Origin: Planctomycetota bacterium
Lineage (GTDB): Bacteria; Planctomycetota; Planctomycetia; Pirellulales; Lacipirellulaceae
DNA: 47,295 nucleotides
Assembly (NCBI GenBank): GCA_013152205.1
Contig: JAADGV010000063.1
Coordinates: 1-47,295 of the forward strand
Direction of reading: 5' to 3'
Shown in pieces: positions 19,201 to 27,705 of the stretch; positions within the stretch are counted from its first letter, which is position 1, and each line of letters starts with the position of its first letter. The translations under genes and the position numbers were made by a program. The notes under the pieces were generated by a model. The model did no database searches. It had not been told where the DNA came from and worked only from the letters and a program-made list of their open reading frames with translations.

Positions 19201-20127
19201 ATGACACGTCCCTTGAGTAAAGTTGCCCCCGGCTGGTGGGATTACACAACGCTAGATGAAGAGATCCTACGAGATGCCGCCAAGCTGACGGCTGACGATT
19301 TGCTTGGCCTGTCACGCGATGGGTTCGAAGTGACCATGTACGATAGCCTGCGCGAATTCTATTGTGCCGAAGCGCTTGAGTACGTCCGCGTTTGGCAACA
19401 GGCGACGCCAGACAACCCGGTCGGAATCTGTGGCCCGATCGGTCCCACCGACCAATTGCCCTTGGTCGCTCAGATTGTGAACGATCTCGATATCAAACTC
19501 CACAACGCCCATTTTTGGGGAATGGACGAATGGATCGAGGACGGAAAACCTGTGTCGCTCGACCATCCGCTTTCGTTTGCCAAAGCCGATATGGAACTTT
19601 GCTTCAACCGCATTCGGCCCGAGCTTCTCATGCCGATGGAGAATATCCACTTTCCCACCGATATCGAGGCCTATTCGCAAAGCTACGACCAAGTTTCGTG
19701 CAAACTAATGCAAGGTGGCCAGGGCGAGGTAAAGCATTGGGCGTTTAACGATCCTGTCAAACGCGAAGGGCAATACAAAGACGCACCACCAACGCCTGAG
19801 GAATACCGCCAACTCAAGACGCGGATTACCGACCTACACCCGATGACAATCATCCAGAATGCACGCACCTCAGGCGGCGGCTACGTGCCGCTAGTTCCGC
19901 TACGTGCCGCCACGGTTGGGCCTGTCGAAACTTGGAAGACCGATTGCGTATCCATTTGGCACCCAGGCTACCACGACAATCCTTTCGGCATTCGGCTAAC
20001 AGCGTTGATGATTAGCAAGAAGATTCCAGACAGCTCGGTACCGATGTCGCTGATGGCCGACCACCCCAGCGTCAAGTTCAGCTACTACCGAGGCGGCATC
20101 GGCACGGTCGAAGCTGTAATGCAATGA
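19201..20127 (+). CDS. NagB-like sugar isomerase/deaminase
   Basis: This 308-residue protein has the glucosamine-6-phosphate deaminase fold: [16 protein letters not shown] near residue 75, then FWGMDEW with D109 (the position of the NagB substrate Asp), and HPLSFAKAD. The active-site loop reads [11 protein letters not shown], where H179 matches the NagB catalytic His. The Asp expected two residues before it is V177 in my alignment, and the usual Glu near the end of the loop is D184. The fold is clear but the chemistry may differ from glucosamine-6-phosphate deamination. Six bases separate it from the PIG-L deacetylase gene, so the two are co-transcribed and probably act in sequence on the same amino sugar. 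Confidence 0.82.
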   Translation: MTRPLSKVAPGWWDYTTLDEEILRDAAKLTADDLLGLSRDGFEVTMYDSLREFYCAEALEYVRVWQQATPDNPVGICGPIGPTDQLPLVAQIVNDLDIKLHNAHFWGMDEWIEDGKPVSLDHPLSFAKADMELCFNRIRPELLMPMENIHFPTDIEAYSQSYDQVSCKLMQGGQGEVKHWAFNDPVKREGQYKDAPPTPEEYRQLKTRITDLHPMTIIQNARTSGGGYVPLVPLRAATVGPVETWKTDCVSIWHPGYHDNPFGIRLTALMISKKIPDSSVPMSLMADHPSVKFSYYRGGIGTVEAVMQ

Positions 20128-20188
20128 CGCCTGCGGCATTTGTCATTAGTTAGTTGTCATTTGTCATCTGACTGCCCAACAGTTTCCG

Positions 20189-20219
20189 TTCCTCTCAATG
20201 ACAAATGACTATTGTCAAA
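20189..20219. repeat. 31-bp dispersed repeat, copy A
   Basis: These 31 bases, starting TTCCTCTCAATGACAAATGA, recur exactly, in inverted orientation, at 38609-38639. The surrounding stretch 20130-20235 is full of TTGTCATT/AATGACAA motifs, so it can fold back on itself. It follows the NagB-like gene. Confidence 0.8.
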
Positions 20220-20259
20220 CTAACTATTGAAAAATATTTCGAGGGTGACACCGACAGCA

Positions 20260-20331
20260 GGTAGGGTGGGTGCAGCGAAGCGAAACCCACCATGGGGTAA
20301 AAGGTGCGTTACGCTATCGCTGCACGCATCT
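20260..20331. repeat. REP hairpin pair, left of RAYT
   Basis: Starting with GGTAGGGTGGGTGCAGCGAA, the region has a GGTGGGT...ACCCACC stem, then a GTGCGTTACGC...GCTGCACGC stem. The same two-hairpin unit, with a few changes, occurs at 21375-21451. It directly borders the end of the RAYT gene (20336), as expected for a REP element moved by its cognate transposase. Confidence 0.8.
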
Positions 20332-20335
20332 TTTG

Positions 20336-20884
20336 TTATTCAAATTGCTTAAATTCATCTCCATACCACTTGTCGGCACTCCCCCACTGGACGGGGTATT
20401 CACCCTCTGTAACGTAACGGTGGAACGACGACCAAGGCCAATCGCATACCCGTTCTACCAAGTCATGCTTGAGCGGGTTGACATGAATATAATCAATGCA
20501 CCGCTTGAGGTCACGTTCATCTCGACAGGTATGCTCGAAGAATCGTCGTTGCCAAACGCCCTGTTCGCCACGTTTTTGGCGACTTGGCGACCGTAGTGTT
20601 GTCGAGCCTCCATGCCTTCGCCATGTTTTGGTAAACGTGGTCTTGATGTGCTGCCAGCGTGTGGAGTAGTCCGTATCGCCATGAGGCAGTTCCCATATCG
20701 TGTGCAGGTGGTCTGGTAACAATACCACCGCGACGATGCGAAATGCCATTTCTTGTTGCATCTCGAAAATTGCCTCACGCAACGCGCGTCGTCCAAGGTC
20801 GGTGGTGAGAATCGGCTGCCGCTGGTCGGTGACGACCGTGAAGAAAAACACCTGCCCAATGCGGTTGCGACGATAGCGACTCAT
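20336..20884 (-). CDS. REP-associated tyrosine transposase (RAYT)
   Basis: From ATG 20884 the protein is 182 residues, normal for TnpA_REP/Y1 transposases. The HUH motif is in [13 protein letters not shown] (His-Leu-His near residue 80). The catalytic Tyr lies in [16 protein letters not shown] near the C-terminus. Such enzymes bind REP hairpins and cut single-stranded DNA. I reject the longer frame to 20986 because its extra codons are the neighbouring REP half-unit. REP units lie on both sides (20260-20331, 20911-20946) and a further one at 21375-21451, which fits an enzyme next to its own substrates. No stop or frameshift interrupts the gene, so it could be active. Confidence 0.92.
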   Translation of the reverse strand: MSRYRRNRIGQVFFFTVVTDQRQPILTTDLGRRALREAIFEMQQEMAFRIVAVVLLPDHLHTIWELPHGDTDYSTRWQHIKTTFTKTWRRHGGSTTLRSPSRQKRGEQGVWQRRFFEHTCRDERDLKRCIDYIHVNPLKHDLVERVCDWPWSSFHRYVTEGEYPVQWGSADKWYGDEFKQFE

Positions 20885-20910
20885 CGAAGTATCGTACCAT
20901 AAAATGATCC

Positions 20911-20946
20911 GCCATGGTGCGTTACGCTCCGCTGCACGCACCCTAC
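20911..20946. repeat. REP half-unit, right of RAYT
   Basis: This is the GCCATGGTGCGTTACGC half of the REP unit, ending CTGCACGCACCCTAC, with a hairpin between the GTGCG and CGCAC arms. It has the same order as the right half of the full units, so it reads as a truncated REP next to the RAYT start codon. Confidence 0.75.
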
Positions 20947-20949
20947 TCA

Positions 20950-21348
20950 CTAGTTGGGTGAGAGTGCAGTGACATTCATAAAGCAATCTTCGACGTCAAA
21001 CCGCTCGCTGCTGCCACAAGGTACGAACTCGTGCGTATCCAGGTGTAAATTAAAATTTGGAACCTGTTTCGATCCGCATAGGTTGGCGTGACTGACCATA
21101 TCTGCTAGTCGGGCAGCCGGAATAACGTAGTACCAACTGGAGCATCGACAAACAAAGATAAAAAAATCAACCTCGTCATTTTCGTACAGTTGAGGCGTAA
21201 CGTCAAACCAACATCGTTCTTGATCGGGCACGCCAACAGTAGTTCGGATGTTTACACGAAACGACTCGATCTGAAACACTGAGCCTTTGATGCGGTAGAT
21301 ACTCAATTGGTGATCATCCCGAAGACTGTTGACTAATTCGTTTCGCAT
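20950..21348 (-). CDS. Small uncharacterised protein between REP units
   Basis: From ATG 21348 the frame encodes 132 residues. I do not recognise a family. There is no signal peptide; the segment [18 protein letters not shown] is strongly beta-like and is followed by a basic/aliphatic helix (ARLADMV). A restriction-nuclease-like fold is a possibility from the alternating hydrophobic pattern, but I see no clear PD-(D/E)xK residues. The longer frame to 21474 is rejected because its N-terminus translates REP sequence. It lies between two REP units beside the RAYT gene, so it may be a passenger or an unrelated neighbour. Confidence 0.6.
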   Translation of the reverse strand: MRNELVNSLRDDHQLSIYRIKGSVFQIESFRVNIRTTVGVPDQERCWFDVTPQLYENDEVDFFIFVCRCSSWYYVIPAARLADMVSHANLCGSKQVPNFNLHLDTHEFVPCGSSERFDVEDCFMNVTALSPN

Positions 21349-21374
21349 AATGAACCGCGTTTCTGAGTTCTTAG

Positions 21375-21451
21375 CAGGTAGGGTGGGTGTAGCGAAGCGA
21401 AACCCACCATGGGGTAAATGGTGCGTTACGCTTCGCTGCACGCACCCTACG
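21375..21451. repeat. REP hairpin pair, second full copy
   Basis: This unit is nearly the same as 20260-20331 (GGTAGGGTGGGTGTAGCGAA and onward), with the two hairpins in the same order and orientation. It lies between the small gene at 20950 and the FG-GAP gene, 20 bases from the latter's stop codon. Confidence 0.8.
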
Positions 21452-21470
21452 GCTACTAATGCCTGCGGCA

Positions 21471-23414
21471 TCATTTACCCGAGCGTGGCAGATAGTAAAA
21501 CCGACCATCTTCTGCGCCTAGCAATAGTTCGGGTAGGCCGTCGTTGTTCCAGTCGACTGTGGTGGGGCTGGTCGTGTGCCCTGCTAGTTTCTTTTTGCCG
21601 AGCATGCCCATCGCTTTTAGTACGACGTTTTCGCCCTCGTTGCGGATATTTCGATACCAATCGCAGTTAGCCCCATTGGCCAATACGTCTAAACGACCGT
21701 CGCCATCCCAGTCGACTATCGCCAGCTTTCGTCGGCCACTTTTGCCTGCTTGTCGGACGTTGAATTGCCACGGCTTTCCTGATTCGTCAACAAACATTCG
21801 GCTGCCCGGTTGCAGTTGTAGCTCGCCTGCTGGAGTACGGGTGCGCTGAAAGAATGCCAAGTATCCCTCGTGGTCGAGCATTACCAGATCGTTGAGGTCG
21901 TCGCCATCGAAGTCGACCACCACCGGCGTCGTTCGCCATTGGGTGACCAAGTTTTTTCCTTCCGGCGACCACCAGTTCCACGCAGGTTTTGGCGCCTTGG
22001 CGGGCCACTGCACTTCGATTGGCTGTTGCGCGGCAAGTTTCGGGTGAGTGCGAGTACCGATGTTGCGAAGCCACACGACTTTGCCCCAGATCGAGTTCAC
22101 TACCAAGTCGGGTAAACTGTCGTGATCCCAGTCGCCCACGGTCAGCGTTGTGTAGCCCCATTTGGCTTCGGCAGGCCCTTGAATCGATCCGTTGGGGCCC
22201 GCCTGGAAGCGGATGGTCTTGCCGTCGGCTTGCAGTCGTCGGGGAGCGGCCCATTTCACCGGTTGGCCGCCCAGGTTTTCGATCAATTCGATATACCCAG
22301 CCGTGTTGCCACAGACGAGGTCGGCATCGCCATCCCCATCCCAATCGTAGCTGCACGGCGAAACCAACGCACCGCATTTCACATACTCAGCCTGTTGTTG
22401 GAAGTAGACCGGCGGTTTGAATTGTGGCATGTGATCGACAACCTTGCCTGTATGTTCGATCAACGCAACTCGACCATCTTCGTCGCCGGCAATCAGATCG
22501 ACGTCGCCATCTTTGTCCCAATCGAAAGCGGTTGGCACGAACATTTGTAGATCCATCAAGATCGGTTTGTCGCCATAGCTCAAACGCCGCCCCGCTGCAT
22601 ATTTCGGCTCGGTGCGACTGCCGACATTTTCAAACCAAGTAAAACCGTCTAGGAATTCCCCACAGATAAGGTCGAGGTCGCCATCGGCGTCGTAGTCGGC
22701 AAAATTCGGCGAGGGCATGCCAAACACGTCGATCGGCTTGCCTGCCGCGGTGAGAAGAACCGGCTCGGCATACTTGGGTGCATCTGCGGTGCCCGTATTG
22801 CGTGCCCAGTAAACATGGCCATGCAGCGGCCCTCGTGTCCAATGCCCGGCGGAATCGAAGGCGTCGTCCCAGCCGTAATCGGCCCAGATGCCCAAGCCGA
22901 CGATCAAGTCGACCAAGTGGTCGCCATCGTAGTCGACATACTTCCATTGATTCGCACGCATCTTCTCTTGAACTCCCAGCCGCTCGGGCAGCGGAAGATT
23001 TTTGGATGTCTTAAAACCCTTTTCTAGGAATTTGTGATACTCGCGTCCCGGCGTTAGCACTCGCGGTTTTCCGTCGACGTAAGAGACCTGCGCATTTTTA
23101 GCAGAGCCGCCGATTCTTACCCCGGGGCGGAACACGGGCATTTTTACATCGCCCTCGACATTCTCAAAAAAGTACGTGCCGTTCATCGGCTTGTCGGGGC
23201 ACATAACAACCAGGTCGTTATCCCCGTCGCCATCAAAATCCATAGGCATTGGCCATGCCCAGAGGCCAACGCCCAAGTCGACTTCGAGTCCGCTGTGGTT
23301 GTACTTGATCGGCGTGAGTTCTTCGCTCCGGCACTCACGAGTACTAAGAGAAAATGTCGCCGTGACTATTATTGCAGCAACGACAAAAAGGGTTCGACCA
23401 GTTGAGAAAGACAT
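21471..23414 (-). CDS. Secreted FG-GAP/VCBS repeat protein
   Basis: From ATG 23414 the protein is 647 residues and starts with a signal peptide (ending near STREC). It has about nine FG-GAP/VCBS-type repeats, each with a DxDxDGxxDL calcium loop: DFDGDGDNDLVV, DYDADGDLDLICG, DWDKDGDVDLIAG, DWDGDGDADLVCG, and others down to DWNNDGLPELLLG near the end. Such repeats build a beta-propeller that binds calcium and probably a ligand or surface polymer. The start is chosen for the signal peptide and an AAGGGA upstream; the longer frame to 23504 adds an unlikely leader. The gene lies 126 bases after the DUF11 lipoprotein gene on the same strand. Its ligand is unknown. Confidence 0.88.
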   Translation of the reverse strand: MSFSTGRTLFVVAAIIVTATFSLSTRECRSEELTPIKYNHSGLEVDLGVGLWAWPMPMDFDGDGDNDLVVMCPDKPMNGTYFFENVEGDVKMPVFRPGVRIGGSAKNAQVSYVDGKPRVLTPGREYHKFLEKGFKTSKNLPLPERLGVQEKMRANQWKYVDYDGDHLVDLIVGLGIWADYGWDDAFDSAGHWTRGPLHGHVYWARNTGTADAPKYAEPVLLTAAGKPIDVFGMPSPNFADYDADGDLDLICGEFLDGFTWFENVGSRTEPKYAAGRRLSYGDKPILMDLQMFVPTAFDWDKDGDVDLIAGDEDGRVALIEHTGKVVDHMPQFKPPVYFQQQAEYVKCGALVSPCSYDWDGDGDADLVCGNTAGYIELIENLGGQPVKWAAPRRLQADGKTIRFQAGPNGSIQGPAEAKWGYTTLTVGDWDHDSLPDLVVNSIWGKVVWLRNIGTRTHPKLAAQQPIEVQWPAKAPKPAWNWWSPEGKNLVTQWRTTPVVVDFDGDDLNDLVMLDHEGYLAFFQRTRTPAGELQLQPGSRMFVDESGKPWQFNVRQAGKSGRRKLAIVDWDGDGRLDVLANGANCDWYRNIRNEGENVVLKAMGMLGKKKLAGHTTSPTTVDWNNDGLPELLLGAEDGRFYYLPRSGK

Positions 23415-23540
23415 GCACAAGTTCCCTTTGGAGTGGAGCGATTTACTGATTTCCCAGCCTGTTTGAAACGCAACGACAAAGCCGACGTTTTCAGATTTTC
23501 GCACCCCATTGAGGTATATTGTACCCCTATTCCCCCTCTC

Positions 23541-24914
23541 TCAAAGCACTTTGCACTTGAACTGCAAAATGCCGCCTTTGCCCGCTTCGATAGGCTCTTT
23601 GATTTCCCATCGCAGGACGATCGACCCCTTGGCATTAGGCTCGGCACTGAAGTCGGCTTCGACGCTCGACTTGGCGCTGTCGGGCACGTACCGCAGCCGG
23701 GTGGTGAGATTGTCGACAATCGTGACGTTGCCCATCACTTGGCTGCCGATGTTGTCGAATCGTAGGGTAAACTCGATTTCGTCGCCCGGCTTGGCTGCGC
23801 CCGTCGAGGCGAGTTTGATTAGCCGAAGGCTAGGTTTGGTGGGATCTTCTTGGTGGTAGACCACACCGGCTTGGCGTTGGCCGACAGTCGCTAGAGCCGA
23901 GCGACTGTCGATCGCGATTTGCACGGCTTGATCGCCCGCCCAAGTAAAGGCGGCCAGCCTCGACTGAGCAACCAGTGCTTTTTCTTCGTTGCTGATGGTG
24001 CCGATGCGGATCACTTGCAAGTTGGCATACGGCGCGAGCGAGCCATCGAATTCGGCCACATGAAGATCGCGATCGAGTTCGCCAGCTCGCTGACGTTCGC
24101 GTAAGAGGCTTGGAGGTGCTTCAGCGCGATGGATGGTCGGTTCGAGTCTGGCGAGCGTGGTAGTTACCGTTTCGTTTTCGTCGATCTTAGCCAAAACCAT
24201 CGTATCGGTAGCACCACCGGGCATCTCGAAGCGGGCGTACTCGTGTAGATCGACCACACGGCGCACAACTCCAAAGCGTGGTGCATAAATGCAAACACGA
24301 TTGCTAGGGGTGACAAAGGTTTGGCCGTCAACCGTGTCGTAATGGGCGACAGTATCCTCTTGCTCTAAACCGTCGAGTTGCCAATCCTCGCGAACACTGG
24401 CAGCAAAGCCGTAGTCGCCCCCGTCGCATAGATATTCATCGCGCGGACCAGGGCCGGGCTTCGAGCAACCGCCGCTGGAACATGGGCCGCAGCCGGGCAG
24501 TTGGCAAGCCGCAGGACGGATACCCGCTTGGTACTCCGCTTGCCGAACGGCAGACGGTGGGGCGTGCTTATCTTGTTGATAAATGGCTGGCACCACCGGC
24601 TGGCCAAGATTTTTCTTGGCCTGAGCATTAGCCGTTTGTCCATTGTCGATTTGAGCATCAAAAGAGGCTTGGATCGCACCGCTTGGTCGAGCAAAGGCTT
24701 TCAGCGCGTTTTCAATTTCGACTTTCTGCTTTTCTTCTAATTTAACATTCTGCTGCGAGGGCAAAACGGCTTGGCACGAGCAGAGAATCAGCGTAGCAGC
24801 GGCGACCACGCCGTAGCGAAACCACGCCGGCGGACGCGCAGCGCCTCGTGGCAAAGTGGCCGAGCAAGCTGGCGTCGGCAGATCGGTTTCAGCGTGCTGA
24901 AGTAAGTTCGGCAT
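23541..24914 (-). CDS. Envelope lipoprotein with C-terminal DUF11 domain
   Basis: The 457-residue protein has a 33-residue leader before a hydrophobic segment (GVVAAATLILCSCQ) that ends in a lipobox-like LCSC, so it is probably lipidated. A low-complexity Cys/Pro/Gly stretch follows (GCGPCSSGGCSKPGPG near residue 145). The C-terminus (about 370-457) is a DUF11-type Ig-like domain with PGDEIEFTLRFDNIG and VTIVDNLTTRLRYV. The upstream genes, on the same strand, encode two related secreted proteins, so the group may form one envelope structure. The unusually long segment before the lipobox could mean a later start than ATG 24914, although no other Met lies there. Confidence 0.75.
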   Translation of the reverse strand: MPNLLQHAETDLPTPACSATLPRGAARPPAWFRYGVVAAATLILCSCQAVLPSQQNVKLEEKQKVEIENALKAFARPSGAIQASFDAQIDNGQTANAQAKKNLGQPVVPAIYQQDKHAPPSAVRQAEYQAGIRPAACQLPGCGPCSSGGCSKPGPGPRDEYLCDGGDYGFAASVREDWQLDGLEQEDTVAHYDTVDGQTFVTPSNRVCIYAPRFGVVRRVVDLHEYARFEMPGGATDTMVLAKIDENETVTTTLARLEPTIHRAEAPPSLLRERQRAGELDRDLHVAEFDGSLAPYANLQVIRIGTISNEEKALVAQSRLAAFTWAGDQAVQIAIDSRSALATVGQRQAGVVYHQEDPTKPSLRLIKLASTGAAKPGDEIEFTLRFDNIGSQVMGNVTIVDNLTTRLRYVPDSAKSSVEADFSAEPNAKGSIVLRWEIKEPIEAGKGGILQFKCKVL

Positions 24915-24957
24915 TGCTCAGATTTCGCTAACGAGTAGATAATTCAACACTAAAACT

Positions 24958-25205
24958 AACAAGGAATTTCACCACGGAGACACAGAGGACACGGAGTTTC
25001 TTAGAGAAATATGGCTAACTTCATCTACTTAAATTAAAAGTGAAGACACCAGGAAAGTCTGTGCGTGCAAACCACTCAAATAGAGCAGGACTTTTCGCGG
25101 GATCCTTGTTTTCAGTTTAAATATCTACCAGAAGACGAATATTTATTGCCATCTTCTCCGTGCTCTCTGTGTCTCTGTGGTTATTCTTTCTTTTCACATC
25201 GAGTA
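24958..25205. repeat. Mosaic intergenic inverted repeat, copy 6
   Basis: TTTCACCACGGAGACACAGAGG near 24965 and CTCTGTGTCTCTGTGGTTATTC near 25165 are long inverted arms, the CACGGAG/CTCCGTG module of the family. The centre is diverged from the other copies. It fills the gap between the DUF11 lipoprotein gene and its upstream neighbour, both on the minus strand. Confidence 0.75.
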
Positions 25206-25223
25206 GCGTAAGTTTCTGACAGC

Positions 25224-26000
25224 CTAGCGATCCGATCGAAGAATCGCTTGCGTTACCGTGGCGGCGGTTGTTCTGGCGGCTGGCGGATCGTAGATTTGTG
25301 CTGGCGGTGCGCCGTAGAGGAACGCCGCGTCAGGTTGGTTGTTGTCTGGTAACCGCCCACCCATTCGTAAGATGGCCATCGGTCGCCCCAGATGATCGGC
25401 CACAACAAGCGGATCTTCGCCCGGTCGGGTCTCGACCCAAGGTTGTTGTTCCTCTTCGCGAGCGATCGCCGGCGCCAGGGCCGGGTCTTCCAAGTAGATT
25501 ACCCGCGTGATAAACCGCCCTTCGGCAGCCGAGAGCAACTCTTCTTGGGTAAGTTCGATCGGAATCGGAAATCGAAGTTCTTGACCCGCGGGCGGATAAA
25601 GTCGATCGACGACTTCAACGGTCGGAAAGACCTCAAGGCCAGGATGCTGAGGAATTTCGGTGACCCGAAATCGATAAACCGGCCCGATAGCCAATCCGAC
25701 ATCTAGCTGATTCGGCCTTCCTTCAAGAAAACTGGAACCTGCCGCCGGCGCGATACGCGTTCCCTGGGGAGCACGTATCGAAACCGGTTGACAGAATCCA
25801 TGCAACGGCCCGCCTCTCATAAGTCGCTGGCGGCCAATCGCTCCCGGTGGCATCACACCAGCGTTTAACTGGTGTACTGGTCGGTCTTGAGCCAACACCG
25901 AAGTGCCAACACAAAGTCCGAGCAGAGCTGCCCATAGCATTTTGCCAACAACTAGCTGCCGAATTGCTTCAGAGCTAAGAGAGTTGCGTACCGTTGTCAT
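25224..26000 (-). CDS. Secreted protein, paralogue of upstream gene
   Basis: The 258-residue protein has a leader (MLWAALLGLCVGTSVLAQD near residue 20) and no other membrane segment. Its middle, about residues 105-215, aligns with the neighbouring 433-residue protein: IYRLKL/VYRFRV, then HPGLEVFPTVEVV and PDRPGVELYPTLEVA, then F(I/V)T(R/K)VIYL(E/P)DP, and a shared PMAILRMGGR / IMAILRIGNL end. The two genes are 32 bases apart, so they are co-transcribed. I do not recognise the family. A paired secreted protein with a DUF11 lipoprotein next door suggests an envelope or surface-layer role, which is inference. Confidence 0.8.
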   Translation of the reverse strand: MTTVRNSLSSEAIRQLVVGKMLWAALLGLCVGTSVLAQDRPVHQLNAGVMPPGAIGRQRLMRGGPLHGFCQPVSIRAPQGTRIAPAAGSSFLEGRPNQLDVGLAIGPVYRFRVTEIPQHPGLEVFPTVEVVDRLYPPAGQELRFPIPIELTQEELLSAAEGRFITRVIYLEDPALAPAIAREEEQQPWVETRPGEDPLVVADHLGRPMAILRMGGRLPDNNQPDAAFLYGAPPAQIYDPPAARTTAATVTQAILRSDR

Positions 26001-26032
26001 GTAGTTTCCTGCGAGTTTTTTTCAGCCGACAA

Positions 26033-27334
26033 TTAGCGTCGGTGTTGAACCGGCTTTTTGAGCCAAGACGTAAACTTCTTCATTGCCGTCGGAACGGCTG
26101 GTGGAACGGTTCCGCCAAACGCTCGGAAACCCGCTCGGTTGGTTTCGGCGATGTTGACGCGGTTCACTGGCCGCGGATAGTTCATGCCCGGTCGTTGCTT
26201 CACTTTGATATCAACATTATGCACAGGCGGCGGCATACGGACGCGAGTACGATTGTGGATGGTGTGACTGGTCAAACCGGCACCGTGTCCCAAGGGAATG
26301 TGCGGCGGGCCAGGCAACCCAATAGGTGTACCGACACTCGGCATCCCCCATTGAGGTACGTTCATGCCCGAGACCATGTGCGGTGGCATCGCTTGTGGTG
26401 CAAAACCCGCAGTGGGCATGCCCTGGGGCGAACCCGCGTAGCCATAGCCCTCGTTGCTGGTTGGCTGAAACCTGGCACCATCTTCTTCGGAGGGCTCGAA
26501 ATCACCCTCTTGATAAGTAGGCTCGTCTCCGAGAGGCCCCAACTGCGGGTTACCCTCGTTGAATTGTGCTCGGGTCACGCCGCCCTGCATCGCCAAGCCG
26601 TTGCCTGGGAGTTGCAGGTCGAGGTTACCGATTCGCAAGATGGCCATAATCGAACCACGACGGTCGGCCTCGGCAATCGGATCGACACCCGGGTCGAGCC
26701 GAGTGCTAACCAACGTCTCGACCCCAGCAAGGGCCAGCTCTTGGAATTCGGGATCTGGTAGATAAATCACCTTGGTAACAAAATTGCCGCTAAGCACCTG
26801 ATCGAGGTCTTCGTCGGTGAATTGAATTGGAATCGGAGCATGAGCCAAGTAGGCATCGGTCCGTGGGGTTACCGGAGCAACCTCCAAAGTGGGATAAAGC
26901 TCGACACCAGGACGGTCAGGCAAGTTGGTAAGCTTGAGCCGATAGATGGCGGCTTGCGCAAAGTTTTGTCGACCGGGCATCACCAACGGAGCAGAGTCAA
27001 ACAACCCTTGACCGCTGATATCCCAAGCAACTTCGCACCCTTCGGCACCCAAGAAAGCAATCTGCGAAGTAGGCGCTGGCCCCATGCCAGTCGGAGGACA
27101 ACCGGGCCCTCCGTAGCCTGGTCCACCCGTGGCCATCGCCGGAGCAACTCCGCGGCCAGGGATTCCACCCATCGGATTGAGCACTCCAGGTCCAGGACCA
27201 CCGACCCCTGGGCCGGGTTCCATCAGCCGTTGTGCTGGTGGCAAGTTGTAGGCAAGACGCCCTTGGGCTCGACAGTTATCGGCGGCCAACAAGGCTACCG
27301 AACAAACTGCGACGGTGAGTAACTGACGTTTCAT
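26033..27334 (-). CDS. Secreted Pro/Gly-rich protein, paralogue of downstream gene
   Basis: The 433-residue protein has a signal peptide (MKRQLLTVAVCSVALLAADNCRA cut into two pieces by a likely site after CRA). Residues 25-95 are very rich in Gly and Pro (GGPGPGVLNPMGG and similar). The middle domain (about 130-250) is shared with the adjacent 258-residue protein. The C-terminal third is Pro/Met-rich and basic (KKFTSWLKKPVQHRR). A strong GAGGGG lies nine bases before ATG 27334, so this is the first gene of the two-gene unit. The domain is not one I can name. The low-complexity tails could link the domain to the cell wall or to other proteins. Confidence 0.75.
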   Translation of the reverse strand: MKRQLLTVAVCSVALLAADNCRAQGRLAYNLPPAQRLMEPGPGVGGPGPGVLNPMGGIPGRGVAPAMATGGPGYGGPGCPPTGMGPAPTSQIAFLGAEGCEVAWDISGQGLFDSAPLVMPGRQNFAQAAIYRLKLTNLPDRPGVELYPTLEVAPVTPRTDAYLAHAPIPIQFTDEDLDQVLSGNFVTKVIYLPDPEFQELALAGVETLVSTRLDPGVDPIAEADRRGSIMAILRIGNLDLQLPGNGLAMQGGVTRAQFNEGNPQLGPLGDEPTYQEGDFEPSEEDGARFQPTSNEGYGYAGSPQGMPTAGFAPQAMPPHMVSGMNVPQWGMPSVGTPIGLPGPPHIPLGHGAGLTSHTIHNRTRVRMPPPVHNVDIKVKQRPGMNYPRPVNRVNIAETNRAGFRAFGGTVPPAVPTAMKKFTSWLKKPVQHRR

Positions 27335-27705
27335 AACGTTTTTCCCCTCGATGTCCGCGATTGCTGCGACATTTTCTCGACGTCAACAAGCCAGTAGCAC
27401 AGCCGGACCGCCACGCGGTCCACGGAACCAAGTCCGTCTCCAGCTACACCACCAACTCACAATTTCAAATAATCGCGGCGCCAGACCCCCAACTGCTAGC
27501 ACTCCCTACTCAGCGAGCATCGAGTGACAGTTGCCGTGGACCGCATGGGCAAACTCTTACTAGAATCTGCACACGCCCAAGTCCGAAGCCTAAGCGACGC
27601 GAACGTACCCAGCGCTGGCCGGGCACAGTCCTGTCAGAGTAAAGGTCGGCCTCGTACAATCAGAATCTTTGGTAAAATCGCCAAAACCGGCAGAGGAATC
27701 CTAAA
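27335..27705. other. Divergent intergenic region
   Basis: This region holds the promoters of the minus-strand secreted pair and the plus-strand gene at 27706. I see a short perfect hairpin GGACCGC (27405-27411) / GCGGTCC (27415-27421), but no gene, repeat family copy or convincing promoter pair. Confidence 0.4.

Noticed and set aside
20885..20986. Longer N-terminus for the RAYT protein
   Set aside because: The extra codons translate the neighbouring REP half-unit; ATG 20884 gives the normal family length.
25994..26761. 255-codon open frame on the plus strand
   Set aside because: It is antisense to the secreted Pro/Gly-rich protein, which has a signal peptide and a strong ribosome-binding site.
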